A stretch of 64,000 bases of DNA from Sphingobacterium sp. GVS05A (GCF_019969845.1 NZ_JAHXYR010000011.1:186001-250000), one strand, 5' to 3'; positions 27,275-36,134 are shown, counted from the first letter of the stretch. The notes: generated by a model from the letters alone, not told the origin. Program-made: numbers and translations.

Positions 27275-28333
27275 ATGAAAAATAAACTAGCCGCTCTATT
27301 AATTGCTATCCTTCCAACCTTTCTATTTGCACAAAATATTAATTCCGAAAAACTTGATACTTATTTTAATTCAATTGAAAATAAAAATCTAGGGATCGGC
27401 AGTCTATCTATATTTAAGAATGGGAAAGAAGTCTATACCAAACATTTTGGTCAAAAAAATTTACCTGGATTGATCTACAATCAAAGTACAAAGTATCAGG
27501 TTGGCTCTGTTACCAAAATGATTACAGCAGTTCTAATTTTTAAGTTAATCGAGGATAACAAATTACATTTGACCGATAAACTTGCTGAGTTCTATCCTCA
27601 AATTCCCAATTCGGATAAAATAACCATAAAACATCTTCTTGGCCATACCAGCGGACTAGGCAGTTATGTTGTTAAAGATGGCGAAGTATGGGTAACTGAG
27701 AAGACAACTGATAAACAAATCATGGACCTGATCATCCAACAGGGGAAAAATTTTGAACCGGATGAAAAGGTCGCTTATTCAAATTCCGCATATTATCTAC
27801 TTGCAAAAATCCTTGAAGAAAAATACCGAAAGTCCTATCAAAAAATTGTTAGAAATGAAATTATAAAACCGCTCGGATTAAAAAATTTAGATTCTTTCAG
27901 GCCCAATCAAAAAAACGTTTATCCACCTTATCGCTATAATGATAATTCTTGGCATCTATTAGATAAAGATCTCGACTTTCTTAATGTTATAGGCGTCGGC
28001 GATATTGCTGCAACCTCGTATGATTTAAATGTCTTCGTGAACAATTTGTTCCACAACAATATTATTAAAAAGGAAACGCTTCAGTTAATGGAACCTCTAA
28101 TAGGAAAAGAAGATTGGGGAAGAGGAATCGCAGTCTGGGATTTTGAAGGGACCATATTTTATGGACATGGTGGGGATACCCTGGGATCCCATGCGGTTCT
28201 AATTTATAATAAAGAAGCCGATATTTCAATTGCTTATAATACCAACGGTGAACGGATCAAAAAGGAAGATTTCATAAAAAATGTAGTTAATGTTCTTTAT
28301 GATAGAGAGGTTAAACTTCCAGAACTTAAGTAA
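27275..28333 (+). CDS. Serine hydrolase, class C beta-lactamase/S12 family, secreted
   Basis: Exported penicillin-binding-protein-like hydrolase of 352 residues. The signal peptide is MKNKLAALLIAILPTFLFAQ; an in-frame alternative start at 27179 would bury it and is rejected. The three active-site motifs are visible: SxxK as GSVTKMI, YxN as YSNSAYYLL, and the third-motif equivalent GHGGDTLGS. Family members include esterases, D-amino-acid peptidases and AmpC-like enzymes; actual beta-lactamase activity cannot be claimed. The gene is more AT-rich than its neighbours and stands alone, so separate acquisition is possible. Confidence 0.88.
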   Translation: MKNKLAALLIAILPTFLFAQNINSEKLDTYFNSIENKNLGIGSLSIFKNGKEVYTKHFGQKNLPGLIYNQSTKYQVGSVTKMITAVLIFKLIEDNKLHLTDKLAEFYPQIPNSDKITIKHLLGHTSGLGSYVVKDGEVWVTEKTTDKQIMDLIIQQGKNFEPDEKVAYSNSAYYLLAKILEEKYRKSYQKIVRNEIIKPLGLKNLDSFRPNQKNVYPPYRYNDNSWHLLDKDLDFLNVIGVGDIAATSYDLNVFVNNLFHNNIIKKETLQLMEPLIGKEDWGRGIAVWDFEGTIFYGHGGDTLGSHAVLIYNKEADISIAYNTNGERIKKEDFIKNVVNVLYDREVKLPELK

Positions 28334-28419
28334 GTTTTTCCTCATGTTCCAGATGCCCTTTGCTGAGCTGGATTTCCTAAAAATCGATACGTTCAGTAGT
28401 TGGTGTATATCATTAGAAA

Positions 28420-28448
28420 GTGCTGGAATTTTTTCAAGCTTCCAGCAC
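28420..28448. terminator. Convergent hairpin between serine hydrolase and SDR
   Basis: GTGCTGGAA (28420-28428) pairs with TTCCAGCAC (28440-28448), with an 11-nt T-rich loop, between two converging genes. U tracts are weak on both sides. Confidence 0.5.
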
Positions 28449-28474
28449 CCACATTCCAAAAAATGAAGCCCCAA

Positions 28475-29221
28475 TTATAAAACCATTCCACCGTCCATAA
28501 GGATTTCTGTTCCGGTCATGAAACTTGCCACATTGTTATCTGACAGGTAAATAACAGCTTTGGCTACATCTTCCGCAGTTCCCATTTTTTGTAAAGGGAT
28601 TCCGCTGATTAACCATTCATCAAGACCTTCCAATGTTTTTTCATCCAGTCCTGCTTTGGTCATAATCTCCGTTTTTGTAGGCCCCGGGCTCACTAAATTT
28701 ACTCTGATTTTTCTTGGTGCCAGTTCTGCAGCAGCGGTCTTCGCAATGGAATTCAATGCTGCTTTGCTTGCCTGGTAAATCGAGCTATTTGGTTTAGATG
28801 TGGTCGCGACGTTGGATGAAAGAAATACCACTGAAGCACCATCGTTCAACAGGGGAATAAATTTGCTCAAGGTAAAATAAGCTCCTCTGAAATTAATACC
28901 TATTACATCGTCAAAATTTTCGGCACTCATATTTTCGATCGGACCTAAACTTCCAGTGATGCCTGCATTAATAAACAGGATGTCAACTTTTCCGAATTGC
29001 TTTTCAACTTGGGTTTTGAAATTTTCAATATCTTCCAATTTCCCTTGATCTGCCACAAAAGAAATAGCCCCTAACGCTGCAGCAGCCTTTTCAATGGCTT
29101 CTTTTCGTCTTCCGGTGATAATTACTTGTGCTCCTTCTGCGATTAATTCTTTTGCGGTTGCATATCCTATTCCGCTGTTTCCACCTGTTACGATGGCTAA
29201 TTTGTTATTGAACTTATTCAT
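28475..29221 (-). CDS. Classical short-chain dehydrogenase/reductase
   Basis: NAD(P)-dependent oxidoreductase of 248 residues with TGGNSGIG (cofactor), NAGITG, the catalytic Ser in SSNVATTS and Tyr/Lys in YQASK. The C-terminal MTGTEILMDGGMVL is the usual ending of FabG-like SDRs. It is divergent from an HxlR regulator across a 103-bp region with promoters in both directions and a direct repeat, so this is the third HxlR-reductase pair. Substrate unknown. Confidence 0.92.
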   Translation of the reverse strand: MNKFNNKLAIVTGGNSGIGYATAKELIAEGAQVIITGRRKEAIEKAAAALGAISFVADQGKLEDIENFKTQVEKQFGKVDILFINAGITGSLGPIENMSAENFDDVIGINFRGAYFTLSKFIPLLNDGASVVFLSSNVATTSKPNSSIYQASKAALNSIAKTAAAELAPRKIRVNLVSPGPTKTEIMTKAGLDEKTLEGLDEWLISGIPLQKMGTAEDVAKAVIYLSDNNVASFMTGTEILMDGGMVL

Positions 29222-29237
29222 TTCTTTGATTTTTTTA

Positions 29238-29319
29238 CAAAGTTATAGGGGAAATGGTATACTTTTGTTATCAGTATAACGGAGTATATCAGTATCATCA
29301 ATTATATCATTTAACTTTG
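29238..29319. promoter_or_regulatory. Divergent SDR/HxlR control region with direct repeats
   Basis: TAACTTTG occurs facing both ways: 29245-29238 towards the SDR and 29312-29319 towards HxlR. Between them TATCAGTAT occurs twice (29269-29277 and 29287-29295, 18 bp apart). The plus-strand box lies only 5 bp before the HxlR ATG, implying a leaderless or nearly leaderless mRNA. Confidence 0.6.
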
Positions 29320-29324
29320 TGATC

Positions 29325-29663
29325 ATGGAAAGAGATCAGACAGAAGAACTTAGAGCTTTGCAGGACACACTCTATTTCATTGGAGGAAAGTGGCGAATTC
29401 CTGTTATTAATTCGCTTTGCAACGGCAACCGACGTTTTCGCGAAATTGAAAGAAGTATCCCCGGGATTACGACAAGAATGCTTTCAAAAGAACTGAAAGA
29501 TATGGAGTTAAATAAGTTGGTTAAACGAACTGTTTATCCCGATATTCCTGTTTTAATTGAATATGAACCCACTGAATATTGCAGGACTTTCGGGAATATT
29601 ATTTCGGAAATGATTATTTGGGGTAGAGAACATCGAAAAATGATTGTGGAGGATAAGGTTTAG
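29325..29663 (+). CDS. HxlR-family transcriptional regulator
   Basis: Winged-helix regulator of 112 residues: FIGGKWRIPVINSLCNGNRRF, SIPGITTRMLSKELKDMELNKLV and the wing VLIEYEPTEYCRTF. The start at the ATG of 29325 (MERDQTEELRALQDTLYF) fits the family; a GTG six bases earlier is also in frame. It has cysteines in helix 2 (LCNGN) and near the wing (YCRTF) but none at the extreme N-terminus, unlike the other two HxlR proteins. It is divergent from an SDR. Confidence 0.88.
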   Translation: MERDQTEELRALQDTLYFIGGKWRIPVINSLCNGNRRFREIERSIPGITTRMLSKELKDMELNKLVKRTVYPDIPVLIEYEPTEYCRTFGNIISEMIIWGREHRKMIVEDKV

Positions 29664-29677
29664 AATCGTATTCTATG

Positions 29678-29712
29678 TACTACCATCAGCTAAAAAGCCG
29701 CTGATGGTAGTA
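29678..29712. terminator. Convergent hairpin after HxlR and DsbA-like genes
   Basis: TACTACCATCAGC (29678-29690) and GCTGATGGTAGTA (29700-29712) form a perfect 13-bp stem between two converging genes, 14 bp after one stop and 23 bp from the other. Confidence 0.7.
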
Positions 29713-29734
29713 CCGCTCCAATAAATCTCCTTTT

Positions 29735-30241
29735 TTATTTAATGAAAAGCTTGAAAAGGTCTTCAGCTCCAGGGTCAAACTTCTTGCCATTAACATAAAA
29801 GGATGGTGTCCCATTGACTCCGCTGATAACTCCGCCCTGAAAATCGGCATCTATTTTATTCGCCAGCTCCTCTTTTTGTATATCGGACTTAAACTTTTCC
29901 ATATCTAATCCTATTTCTTCTGCCATTTTAAAAAGATACAGGTCGTCCAGGTATTGCTGATTTTCGTAAATAGCGTCATGCATTTCCCAGAACTTATCCT
30001 GCAAAGAAGCAGCTTCTGCAGCGATCGCGGCTGGAAGCGCATATTCGTGCATTTCTGAAAGCGGGAAGTTTCTAAATACAAATTTCACCTCTCCGCTAAA
30101 TTTTTTCAAGAGCTTCTTTAGCACCGGATAAGCGGCTCCACAGTAGGGACATTGGTAGTCACCATATTCTACGATAACTAAATCGGCATTTAGATTGCCT
30201 TGGGCGTGGTCAGTAGTACTGACAGGTATTTTTAATGACAT
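29735..30241 (-). CDS. DsbA-family thioredoxin-fold oxidoreductase, cytoplasmic
   Basis: Thiol-disulfide oxidoreductase of 168 residues. The CxxC site is in YGDYQCPYCGAAYPVL, an alpha-helical insert follows (residues ~60-120), and the cis-proline loop is GVNGTPSFYVNG. There is no signal peptide, so unlike classical DsbA it should act in the cytoplasm. It is the last gene of bicupin-DUF1275-peroxiredoxin-DsbA; its start is 2 bp after the peroxiredoxin stop. It may serve as reductant for that peroxiredoxin or respond to thiol stress; inference. Confidence 0.9.
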   Translation of the reverse strand: MSLKIPVSTTDHAQGNLNADLVIVEYGDYQCPYCGAAYPVLKKLLKKFSGEVKFVFRNFPLSEMHEYALPAAIAAEAASLQDKFWEMHDAIYENQQYLDDLYLFKMAEEIGLDMEKFKSDIQKEELANKIDADFQGGVISGVNGTPSFYVNGKKFDPGAEDLFKLFIK

Positions 30242-30243
30242 AA

Positions 30244-30705
30244 TTATTTTATTTTAAGATTTTCAAGAGTGTCCAATATTCCATCTGCACCGGGATTTAC
30301 CGCCGTCGGTGATTTGTAGCTCCATTGGATGATACCTTCTTTATCGATTACAAAAAGAGCGCGGTTGCACTGACCTTCATTCTCATTATAGACATCGTAT
30401 TTCTTTGCTACTCCCCCCTTTGGTTCAAAGTCTGCAAGGAGCGGAAAGTGTAGGTTACGGGACTGCGAAAAAGCCAGATGGCACCATTTGCTGTCCACAG
30501 AAATTGCGAACAGTTCTGCGTCATACTTTTTAAAGTACTTGAGCATTTCATTGTACAGTGCCATCTGATCACTGCAGACCGGACTCCAGTCAGCAGGATA
30601 GAATGCTAAGATCACGTTACGACCCTTAAATTCGGATAATGTAACTTTCTGGTCTGGTGTTGCAAATAATGTAAAATCAGGCGCAACAGTATTTTTTTCT
30701 AACAT
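30244..30705 (-). CDS. Peroxiredoxin (AhpC/TSA family)
   Basis: Thiol peroxidase of 153 residues reducing H2O2 or organic peroxides in the cytoplasm. The peroxidatic cysteine is in YPADWSPVCSDQM and the motif EFKGRNVILAFYP precedes it. Two further cysteines (SKWCHLAF, EGQCNRAL) could act in resolution. The start at 30705 (MLEKNTVAPDF) is standard; the frame upstream overlaps the DUF1275 gene. It is cotranscribed with the DsbA-like protein (2-bp gap). Confidence 0.92.
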   Translation of the reverse strand: MLEKNTVAPDFTLFATPDQKVTLSEFKGRNVILAFYPADWSPVCSDQMALYNEMLKYFKKYDAELFAISVDSKWCHLAFSQSRNLHFPLLADFEPKGGVAKKYDVYNENEGQCNRALFVIDKEGIIQWSYKSPTAVNPGADGILDTLENLKIK

Positions 30706-30709
30706 AATT

Positions 30710-31402
30710 TTAATCTTTAATAATTGATATAGGGAATAAGAATGCAGATGCCAGTAGAAAAAACGCTGGTAGAAGCAGTGTCCACTTTGTAAGCATATCA
30801 AGAAGCATCGGCGCGATAAAAGCGCCCAAGATAAAACCTATCCAAAGAATCAACAAACGGATGGTATTCGATCTATAGGTAGTCCTATCCTCTTTGCTAT
30901 TGCTCATAGTATACATCGCCGAGTTCTTTGCCAGACTGTTTAACGTCCCCGTCACAAAATCGGTATTTACATTTTGCTTTCCTACCGAAGTAACGATCGT
31001 GTTCATCATCCCCATTGAAAAGCCGATAATGACCAGCGAGCTATAGTTCGGTATCTGATAATAGCTACCAACGATACTGTAAGTGATTAAAATGCCGGCC
31101 ACAATAAAGAATTTGGATGAAAATTTTCGCTGTCTCTGACACTGCGAGAGACATGTGCCCAGGTAGATACCACTTACAAAGCTCCCAATTACGCACAGCG
31201 ATGAGCTGATGACTTCTACTGTTCCTGTGTCTATCGCTGTTCCAAGCTGCGTGGTATTCCCGCTCATAAAAGAAACATAGGTTTTCCATTTGATCAGCCC
31301 AACTGCATCGATATACCCAGCTATGAAAGCAAGTAGTATCGCTAATTTTTCTTGTACCCCTATTTTGTCAGCGGACAGAAAAGCTTTCTTTTCTGGCAAC
31401 AT
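30710..31402 (-). CDS. DUF1275 (YoaK-like) membrane protein
   Basis: Inner-membrane protein of 230 residues with about six hydrophobic helices. The family signature is clear at the N-terminus: AFIAGYIDAVGLIKW followed by FMSGNTTQLG, and NTIVTSVGKQNVNTDFVTGTLNSLAK in the middle. DUF1275 proteins are thought to be transporters, but no substrate is established. It lies between an oxalate-decarboxylase-like bicupin (5-bp gap) and a peroxiredoxin (4-bp gap), tight enough for coupled translation; an oxalate/formate or other small-anion role would be speculation. Confidence 0.88.
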   Translation of the reverse strand: MLPEKKAFLSADKIGVQEKLAILLAFIAGYIDAVGLIKWKTYVSFMSGNTTQLGTAIDTGTVEVISSSLCVIGSFVSGIYLGTCLSQCQRQRKFSSKFFIVAGILITYSIVGSYYQIPNYSSLVIIGFSMGMMNTIVTSVGKQNVNTDFVTGTLNSLAKNSAMYTMSNSKEDRTTYRSNTIRLLILWIGFILGAFIAPMLLDMLTKWTLLLPAFFLLASAFLFPISIIKD

Positions 31403-31407
31403 AAGTT

Positions 31408-32454
31408 TTATTTTTTAGGTTGAATAAAAATCTTTTTTGTTGGAAATTTTTCAATTTCACCATCCGTCAGCCCGAAATTTGTCACCACGACATCTTTAGG
31501 GTTGCCTGAAAGCCATTCGCTCAGATCAATAGACTCGTATTTCCCGCTGTTAAATCCGATAAGAACACGGCACAGGGTATCGCCTGTATTTTTAATGTAG
31601 TGCCCGGCTCCCATGGGTACATAGCCTACGTCACCTGCATTGAACTGTTCGGTGACTACAGTACCCTCAGCAAGAAAAACAGACATCTCCGCCTGGCCCG
31701 AAATATAATACTGCCACTCGTCGGCATTCGGATGCCAGTGCATTTCCCGAAGTGCCCCAGGCTGCAATTCAAGAATAGAACCGGCCATGGTCGTACTGAT
31801 CGGAAACTCCTTACTTGTAACCAATCGCTGAAGACCGCCCCCGGGAATGATTCTAGGCTGTTGTGCGTGAAGCGGATAACGATGTAGATTAGTAAGTTCT
31901 ATGTCAGATTCTTCTGGTCTAGCAGTAGCATTAAACGACAATTCATCCGGGACAATACCAGCTGCGAAATAGGCTTCTTTTTTCGGTAGTGCAGCAACTT
32001 CTTCCAAAGTCAACCCTAAATTCTGTGCTACAATTTCTGGAGGCATACTGGCAACGAAGTCAGTTACGCTAAATGTGTGGTCTTCGGAAAAATTACCATT
32101 GTCAAATATCAGGATGAAATGACACTCTTCATTTCCTGTTGCCTGTATCGAATGTCCATAACCTTTAGGAAAGTACCATACATCACCCGGCTCAAAATTG
32201 TCAGTATAACTATGACCGTCCGGATGAATGATAGTCGTACGAACAGTTCCTGAAATTACATAAGCCCATTCAGCAGCATTTGCATGCCAATGAAGCTCTC
32301 TCATACTGCCCGGCTGTAATCGCATCGACACACCTGCGATTCCGATCGAAGCTGGGAAGTCAGTTACAGAAGCCCCTCTGGTAGTCCCACCATCGTTTGT
32401 ACGTGGTTCTTTTTTTTCTAATTCGTACTTGAAGCTTAAAGATGTCGTTTTCAT
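31408..32454 (-). CDS. Bicupin, oxalate decarboxylase-like
   Basis: Two germin-like cupin domains in 348 residues. The N-terminal domain has the metal motif HWHANAAEW and later His in GYGHSI; the C-terminal domain has HWHPNADEW and AGHYI, so both Mn sites look complete. The lid segment after the first cupin reads FSEDHTF, keeping the glutamate that in OxdC (SENST) directs decarboxylation rather than oxidation. No export signal is seen. The family would convert oxalate to formate and CO2. It is the first gene of the operon with DUF1275, peroxiredoxin and DsbA-like genes. Oxalate as substrate is likely but not proven. Confidence 0.85.
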   Translation of the reverse strand: MKTTSLSFKYELEKKEPRTNDGGTTRGASVTDFPASIGIAGVSMRLQPGSMRELHWHANAAEWAYVISGTVRTTIIHPDGHSYTDNFEPGDVWYFPKGYGHSIQATGNEECHFILIFDNGNFSEDHTFSVTDFVASMPPEIVAQNLGLTLEEVAALPKKEAYFAAGIVPDELSFNATARPEESDIELTNLHRYPLHAQQPRIIPGGGLQRLVTSKEFPISTTMAGSILELQPGALREMHWHPNADEWQYYISGQAEMSVFLAEGTVVTEQFNAGDVGYVPMGAGHYIKNTGDTLCRVLIGFNSGKYESIDLSEWLSGNPKDVVVTNFGLTDGEIEKFPTKKIFIQPKK

Positions 32455-32760
32455 AATATTTTTTTTTTAACGATTGATATTCCTGTTTTTTACTAACGTA
32501 AATTTACCGAAGAAAGGACGCTGTTGTTGCTGACTTTCGGTGAACAGGCAGATATGATCGTTGAAACAGTGCTATAGCAAGACATTCGTCCTTCAAATGA
32601 TCAGTCAAATTATTCGTTTATCGGGAGTCGCTTCTAGACTTACCTTTTTTAGAATGTAAGTATTCGGCGATAAGCTGGCATGTACTAATTCGCACAATCT
32701 AAATGTGCTAAGTTGAAAGGCTTATAAAATTGAGTGGGGCATTCTTAATTACACGTTAAC
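32455..32760. other. Intergenic region upstream of the bicupin operon
   Basis: About 300 bp without a recognisable gene. No perfect TAnnTTTG box is visible on the minus strand before the bicupin start. A minus-strand open stretch near 32630-32700 (LIAEYLHSKKGKS) has no start codon and no family I can name. Confidence 0.4.
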
Positions 32761-32791
32761 AAAAAAAGTGAGCCATGGAGCTCACTTTTTT
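32761..32791. terminator. Bidirectional terminator
   Basis: AAAAAAGTGAGC pairs with GCTCACTTTTTT around the 6-nt loop CATGGA (32774-32779), with A and T tails on the two sides, so it can stop transcription both ways. It lies 21 bp after the alpha/beta-hydrolase stop. Confidence 0.88.
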
Positions 32792-32811
32792 ATACTTTTT
32801 GTATGACTGTT

Positions 32812-33633
32812 TTAGGATTCAATAAAAGCTAGGATATCTTTATTAATCGTAGGAGCCTCAGTCGTAGGCATGCCGTGGGGAAACCCCGGGTAAGTAATCA
32901 ACGTTCCGTTCTTTAAGAGTTTAGCAGATTTAACGCCGGCATTTTCATAAGGAACAATCTGATCATCCTCACCGTGCAGCACCAGGACAGGAATATCAAC
33001 TGCTTTCAAATCTTCTGTGAAATCTGTTTCAGAAAAAGCTTTGATACCCTCATAATGGGCAACAATTCCCCCCATCATACCCTGTCTCCACCAGTTTCTC
33101 CGAATTCCTTCTTTAATATCGGCTCCCGCTCTGTTGTAACCGTAAAAAGGAAGTGTTAGATCGATATAAAATTGTTGTCTATTGTTCAAAGTCTGATCCC
33201 TGATATTATCGAATACCGCAATCGGCACACCATCTGGGTTACTTTCGTTTTGCACCATGATCGGAGGAACAGCACTGATGAGTACAGCTTTTTTAGCTCT
33301 TCCTTTCGAATATTTGTTCACATAACGAATTACCTCACCCCCGCCTGTTGAGTGACCGATATGAATGACATCCTTTAGGTCGAGAAATTCAACAAGCTCG
33401 GCAGCGTCAGCAGCGTACTGCTCAATGGTGTGTCCATAAATATCCTGACTCGATCTGCCATGGCCTCTCCGATCATGAGTGACTACGCGATAACCTCTCT
33501 GTAGGAAGAAAATCACCTGTGCATCCCAGTCATCGGAAGATAATGGCCAGCCGTGGTGAAACATCAATACTGGACCCTGTCCTTGGTCTTTGTAAAAAAT
33601 TTCTGTTCCGTCTTTTAGTTTTAAAGTGCTCAT
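32812..33633 (-). CDS. Alpha/beta hydrolase, non-heme chloroperoxidase-like
   Basis: Cytoplasmic hydrolase of 273 residues. Oxyanion-hole motif HHGWPLSSDDW, nucleophile elbow GHSTGG, catalytic Asp in LHGEDDQIVP and His in GFPHGMP are all in place, in the order of the cofactor-free haloperoxidase/arylesterase group, which shows esterase and perhydrolase activity. It is a single-gene unit with a terminator behind it. Its location in a stress-enzyme cluster is suggestive, but its physiological substrate is unknown. Confidence 0.92.
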   Translation of the reverse strand: MSTLKLKDGTEIFYKDQGQGPVLMFHHGWPLSSDDWDAQVIFFLQRGYRVVTHDRRGHGRSSQDIYGHTIEQYAADAAELVEFLDLKDVIHIGHSTGGGEVIRYVNKYSKGRAKKAVLISAVPPIMVQNESNPDGVPIAVFDNIRDQTLNNRQQFYIDLTLPFYGYNRAGADIKEGIRRNWWRQGMMGGIVAHYEGIKAFSETDFTEDLKAVDIPVLVLHGEDDQIVPYENAGVKSAKLLKNGTLITYPGFPHGMPTTEAPTINKDILAFIES

Positions 33634-33804
33634 CGCTATTTGGTTTAAATGTGAATATGTATTTTCTTTTTGCTACCATAAAACTACACGAACAGTTAGC
33701 CAATTTCAATAATCATTCGACGAATGGGCAAAATGAATCGTTAAAATACGATTATCAGAAAAATACTGAATTCAACATATTTTCATCATACTATGAAACA
33801 ACAA

Positions 33805-33837
33805 AAAAGATCATCAAGCACGACTTGATGATCTTTT
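33805..33837. terminator. Bidirectional terminator after histidine kinase gene
   Basis: AAAAGATCATCAAG (33805-33818) and CTTGATGATCTTTT (33824-33837) are perfect 14-bp arms with a 5-nt loop, 26 bp beyond the kinase stop. Confidence 0.88.
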
Positions 33838-33862
33838 CAATTACTTATTGTTAATGTATACC

Positions 33863-36070
33863 TTAGTCCGTATAACTTGCCAATAAACGTTGAGCTTCCT
33901 CGACGGCTATGGTAAGGATCTGCTCGACTTCCTTTAAAACACCTTCCGATAATGTGTTCTGTTCGGTTGTAAGTTCAAGTGTTCCCAATTTATCATCAAG
34001 AACAGGAAGCAATCCCATAATGGCGACGCTGGTTTTAAAATCATGTGCTCTTAATTTAAATCTGGAGAAATCTTGATTTGCGTAAGCAGTCTTTAGCTCC
34101 TGAAGCTGGCCTGGAATTTTGTCAATAAACTGGCTGGTCACCTTTCTTTCGAAACTTATGTCTCCACGGCTCACTGTGTGCATGTAAGCCAGATTTAAAT
34201 AATTGAAATCTTCACTATTTTTATCTTCGATCTGCTGTTTGCCATCAATCCCTAGCCCAAAATGTGAAATAAGTTTGAACAGCTCCTCTTCGTTAATAGG
34301 TTTAGAAATATATTCATCCATTCCCCTACTGAGGCATTTTTCCCGTTCACCTGCCAGGGCATGCGCAGTCATGGCGATGATCGGAATATCCAATTTTAAT
34401 ACTTCCCGGATATGTTGTGTCGCTGCATATCCGTCCATTTGGGGCATCTGCAAATCCATCAATACCAAGTCGCAATGTTTGGTTTTCAGATATTCAATGG
34501 CTTCCAGTCCATTGGAAACAATTCCGAAATCAACATTCCATTGCCCCAGCATATGCTTCATCAGACTTTGGTTCATCGTATTATCATCAACGACTAAAAT
34601 ATGAAGTGGTAAATTTGAATAATCCTTGAAATAATCGGTATCGACCACCGAAGCGGCTAACAATTGTTCCTGTGCTATCCCATAAGGAATAAAAAAATTA
34701 AAAGTCGTCCCTCTTCCCTGCTCACTCTGAACCTCGATATCACCATGTTGCAGTAGAATCAGATTTTTTACAATAGACAATCCAAGTCCTGTTCCTCCGT
34801 AATTACGCGTAATAGAATCCTCTCCCTGATTAAAACGTTCAAACACATCGCCTAATTTTTCCTTGTCAATTCCAATTCCAGTATCGGCAATAATAAATCC
34901 AACAACAACTTTACCCTCACCTATGCTTTTGTTATAAATTTCGATATTGATACTGCCCTGTTTGGTAAATTTAATGGCATTACCGATCAAGTTTACCAAA
35001 ATCTGTGTTAACCTCGTCGCATCCCCCATTAGCGTATCCGGAATCGACTTGTCGATCTTACTTGAAATCAATAGTCCTTTTTCTTTTGCCCTTTCAGTGA
35101 AGAAGGTTTCTACAGAATTTAACAACCCACTGATACTAAATGTCCCAACAGTGATGCGCATCATTCCGGCCTCTATTTTAGAAAGATCAAGTATGTCATT
35201 TATGATCGTCATCAAATTCTCGCCGGATCGCTGAATGGATGACACAAATTCGGAAGAAGTCTCATCCAGCGCTCTTTTTTGGAGTAGATTGGTAAAACCA
35301 AGGATTCCACTGAGCGGAGTCCTTATCTCATGACTCATATTAGCAAGAAAATTTTCCTTGGTCTGAGCTGCAATAGAAGCTTTCTTTTCTGCAGCATCCA
35401 ATTCCTCGATCAGCACCCGTTGTCGGCGGAATTGGCGGAGGATATGAAATCCCACCACGGAGCCACTCAAAATCAATAAAATTAACAAAGAGATATCATA
35501 GATCCTTGCTTTTCTGCCCATTGCTTCACTCTGTCTACTGAGGTCACTCATGTGCAACTGCCTGCTTTTATAGATCTTAGCCGTGATTGCTGTAATTTCA
35601 TTAGAAATAATTCGGGCTCTTGGATTGGCAATAGAGGTCTGGTCATCCATGTTTCCTAAGGAACTATAACGTGCCAGAAGCTGATCCCGGACTATTTTTT
35701 TGTCCATAGCCAGTACCCCGAGTCGCTGTATCAGCTTTTCTTCCACAGGGTCTGCATTATCTTTGGACAAAGAATCAAGAAAGTTCTCGATCTCATTTAT
35801 CTTTTTGTCGATACCTTCCAGATGGGTCGTATCATTTGTTGCTATCGATGCCCTGATCCTACTTTCCACGCCAAGGATATCGCGATCGATCTCCCTCAGA
35901 TGATTACTCGCACGGAGCTCAGCCAAAAGTGTGTTATTATTCTGTATCAGCGCCTTTGTATTGCTGGCCGAATTAACCTGAACGGCGATCAGAAGTACTG
36001 TTCCCGCAATAAATGTCAGAATTATAAAATAGCTAAACCGTTTACTGTTCATTACAGAGTTTTTTGTCAT
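33863..36070 (-). CDS. Hybrid sensor histidine kinase with REC and Hpt domains
   Basis: Membrane sensor of 735 residues. TM1 (~12-32) and TM2 (~191-212) enclose a ~160-residue mainly helical, CHASE3-like periplasmic sensor. HisKA follows with phospho-acceptor His247 (FLANMSHEIRTPLSG), then HATPase_c with the N box LVNLIGNAIKFT, G boxes IADTGIGI and GGTGLGLS, a receiver domain with Asp539 (LVLMDLQMPQMDG) and a C-terminal Hpt with His676 (RAHDFKTS). A complete internal relay H-D-H is therefore present, and the Hpt could pass phosphate to the LytTR response regulator encoded 64 bp upstream on the same strand. Signal unknown. Confidence 0.93.
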   Translation of the reverse strand: MTKNSVMNSKRFSYFIILTFIAGTVLLIAVQVNSASNTKALIQNNNTLLAELRASNHLREIDRDILGVESRIRASIATNDTTHLEGIDKKINEIENFLDSLSKDNADPVEEKLIQRLGVLAMDKKIVRDQLLARYSSLGNMDDQTSIANPRARIISNEITAITAKIYKSRQLHMSDLSRQSEAMGRKARIYDISLLILLILSGSVVGFHILRQFRRQRVLIEELDAAEKKASIAAQTKENFLANMSHEIRTPLSGILGFTNLLQKRALDETSSEFVSSIQRSGENLMTIINDILDLSKIEAGMMRITVGTFSISGLLNSVETFFTERAKEKGLLISSKIDKSIPDTLMGDATRLTQILVNLIGNAIKFTKQGSINIEIYNKSIGEGKVVVGFIIADTGIGIDKEKLGDVFERFNQGEDSITRNYGGTGLGLSIVKNLILLQHGDIEVQSEQGRGTTFNFFIPYGIAQEQLLAASVVDTDYFKDYSNLPLHILVVDDNTMNQSLMKHMLGQWNVDFGIVSNGLEAIEYLKTKHCDLVLMDLQMPQMDGYAATQHIREVLKLDIPIIAMTAHALAGEREKCLSRGMDEYISKPINEEELFKLISHFGLGIDGKQQIEDKNSEDFNYLNLAYMHTVSRGDISFERKVTSQFIDKIPGQLQELKTAYANQDFSRFKLRAHDFKTSVAIMGLLPVLDDKLGTLELTTEQNTLSEGVLKEVEQILTIAVEEAQRLLASYTD

Positions 36071-36134
36071 ATATAAAAGCTAAGAAGATTTTGGCGGCTT
36101 CGTGGATCAGGACGAAAATAACAGCAGTTTACGA

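Noticed and set aside
27275-28333. Antibiotic-resistance beta-lactamase
   Set aside because: SxxK and YxN motifs exist, but the same pattern occurs in esterases and peptidases of the S12 family; resistance cannot be claimed.
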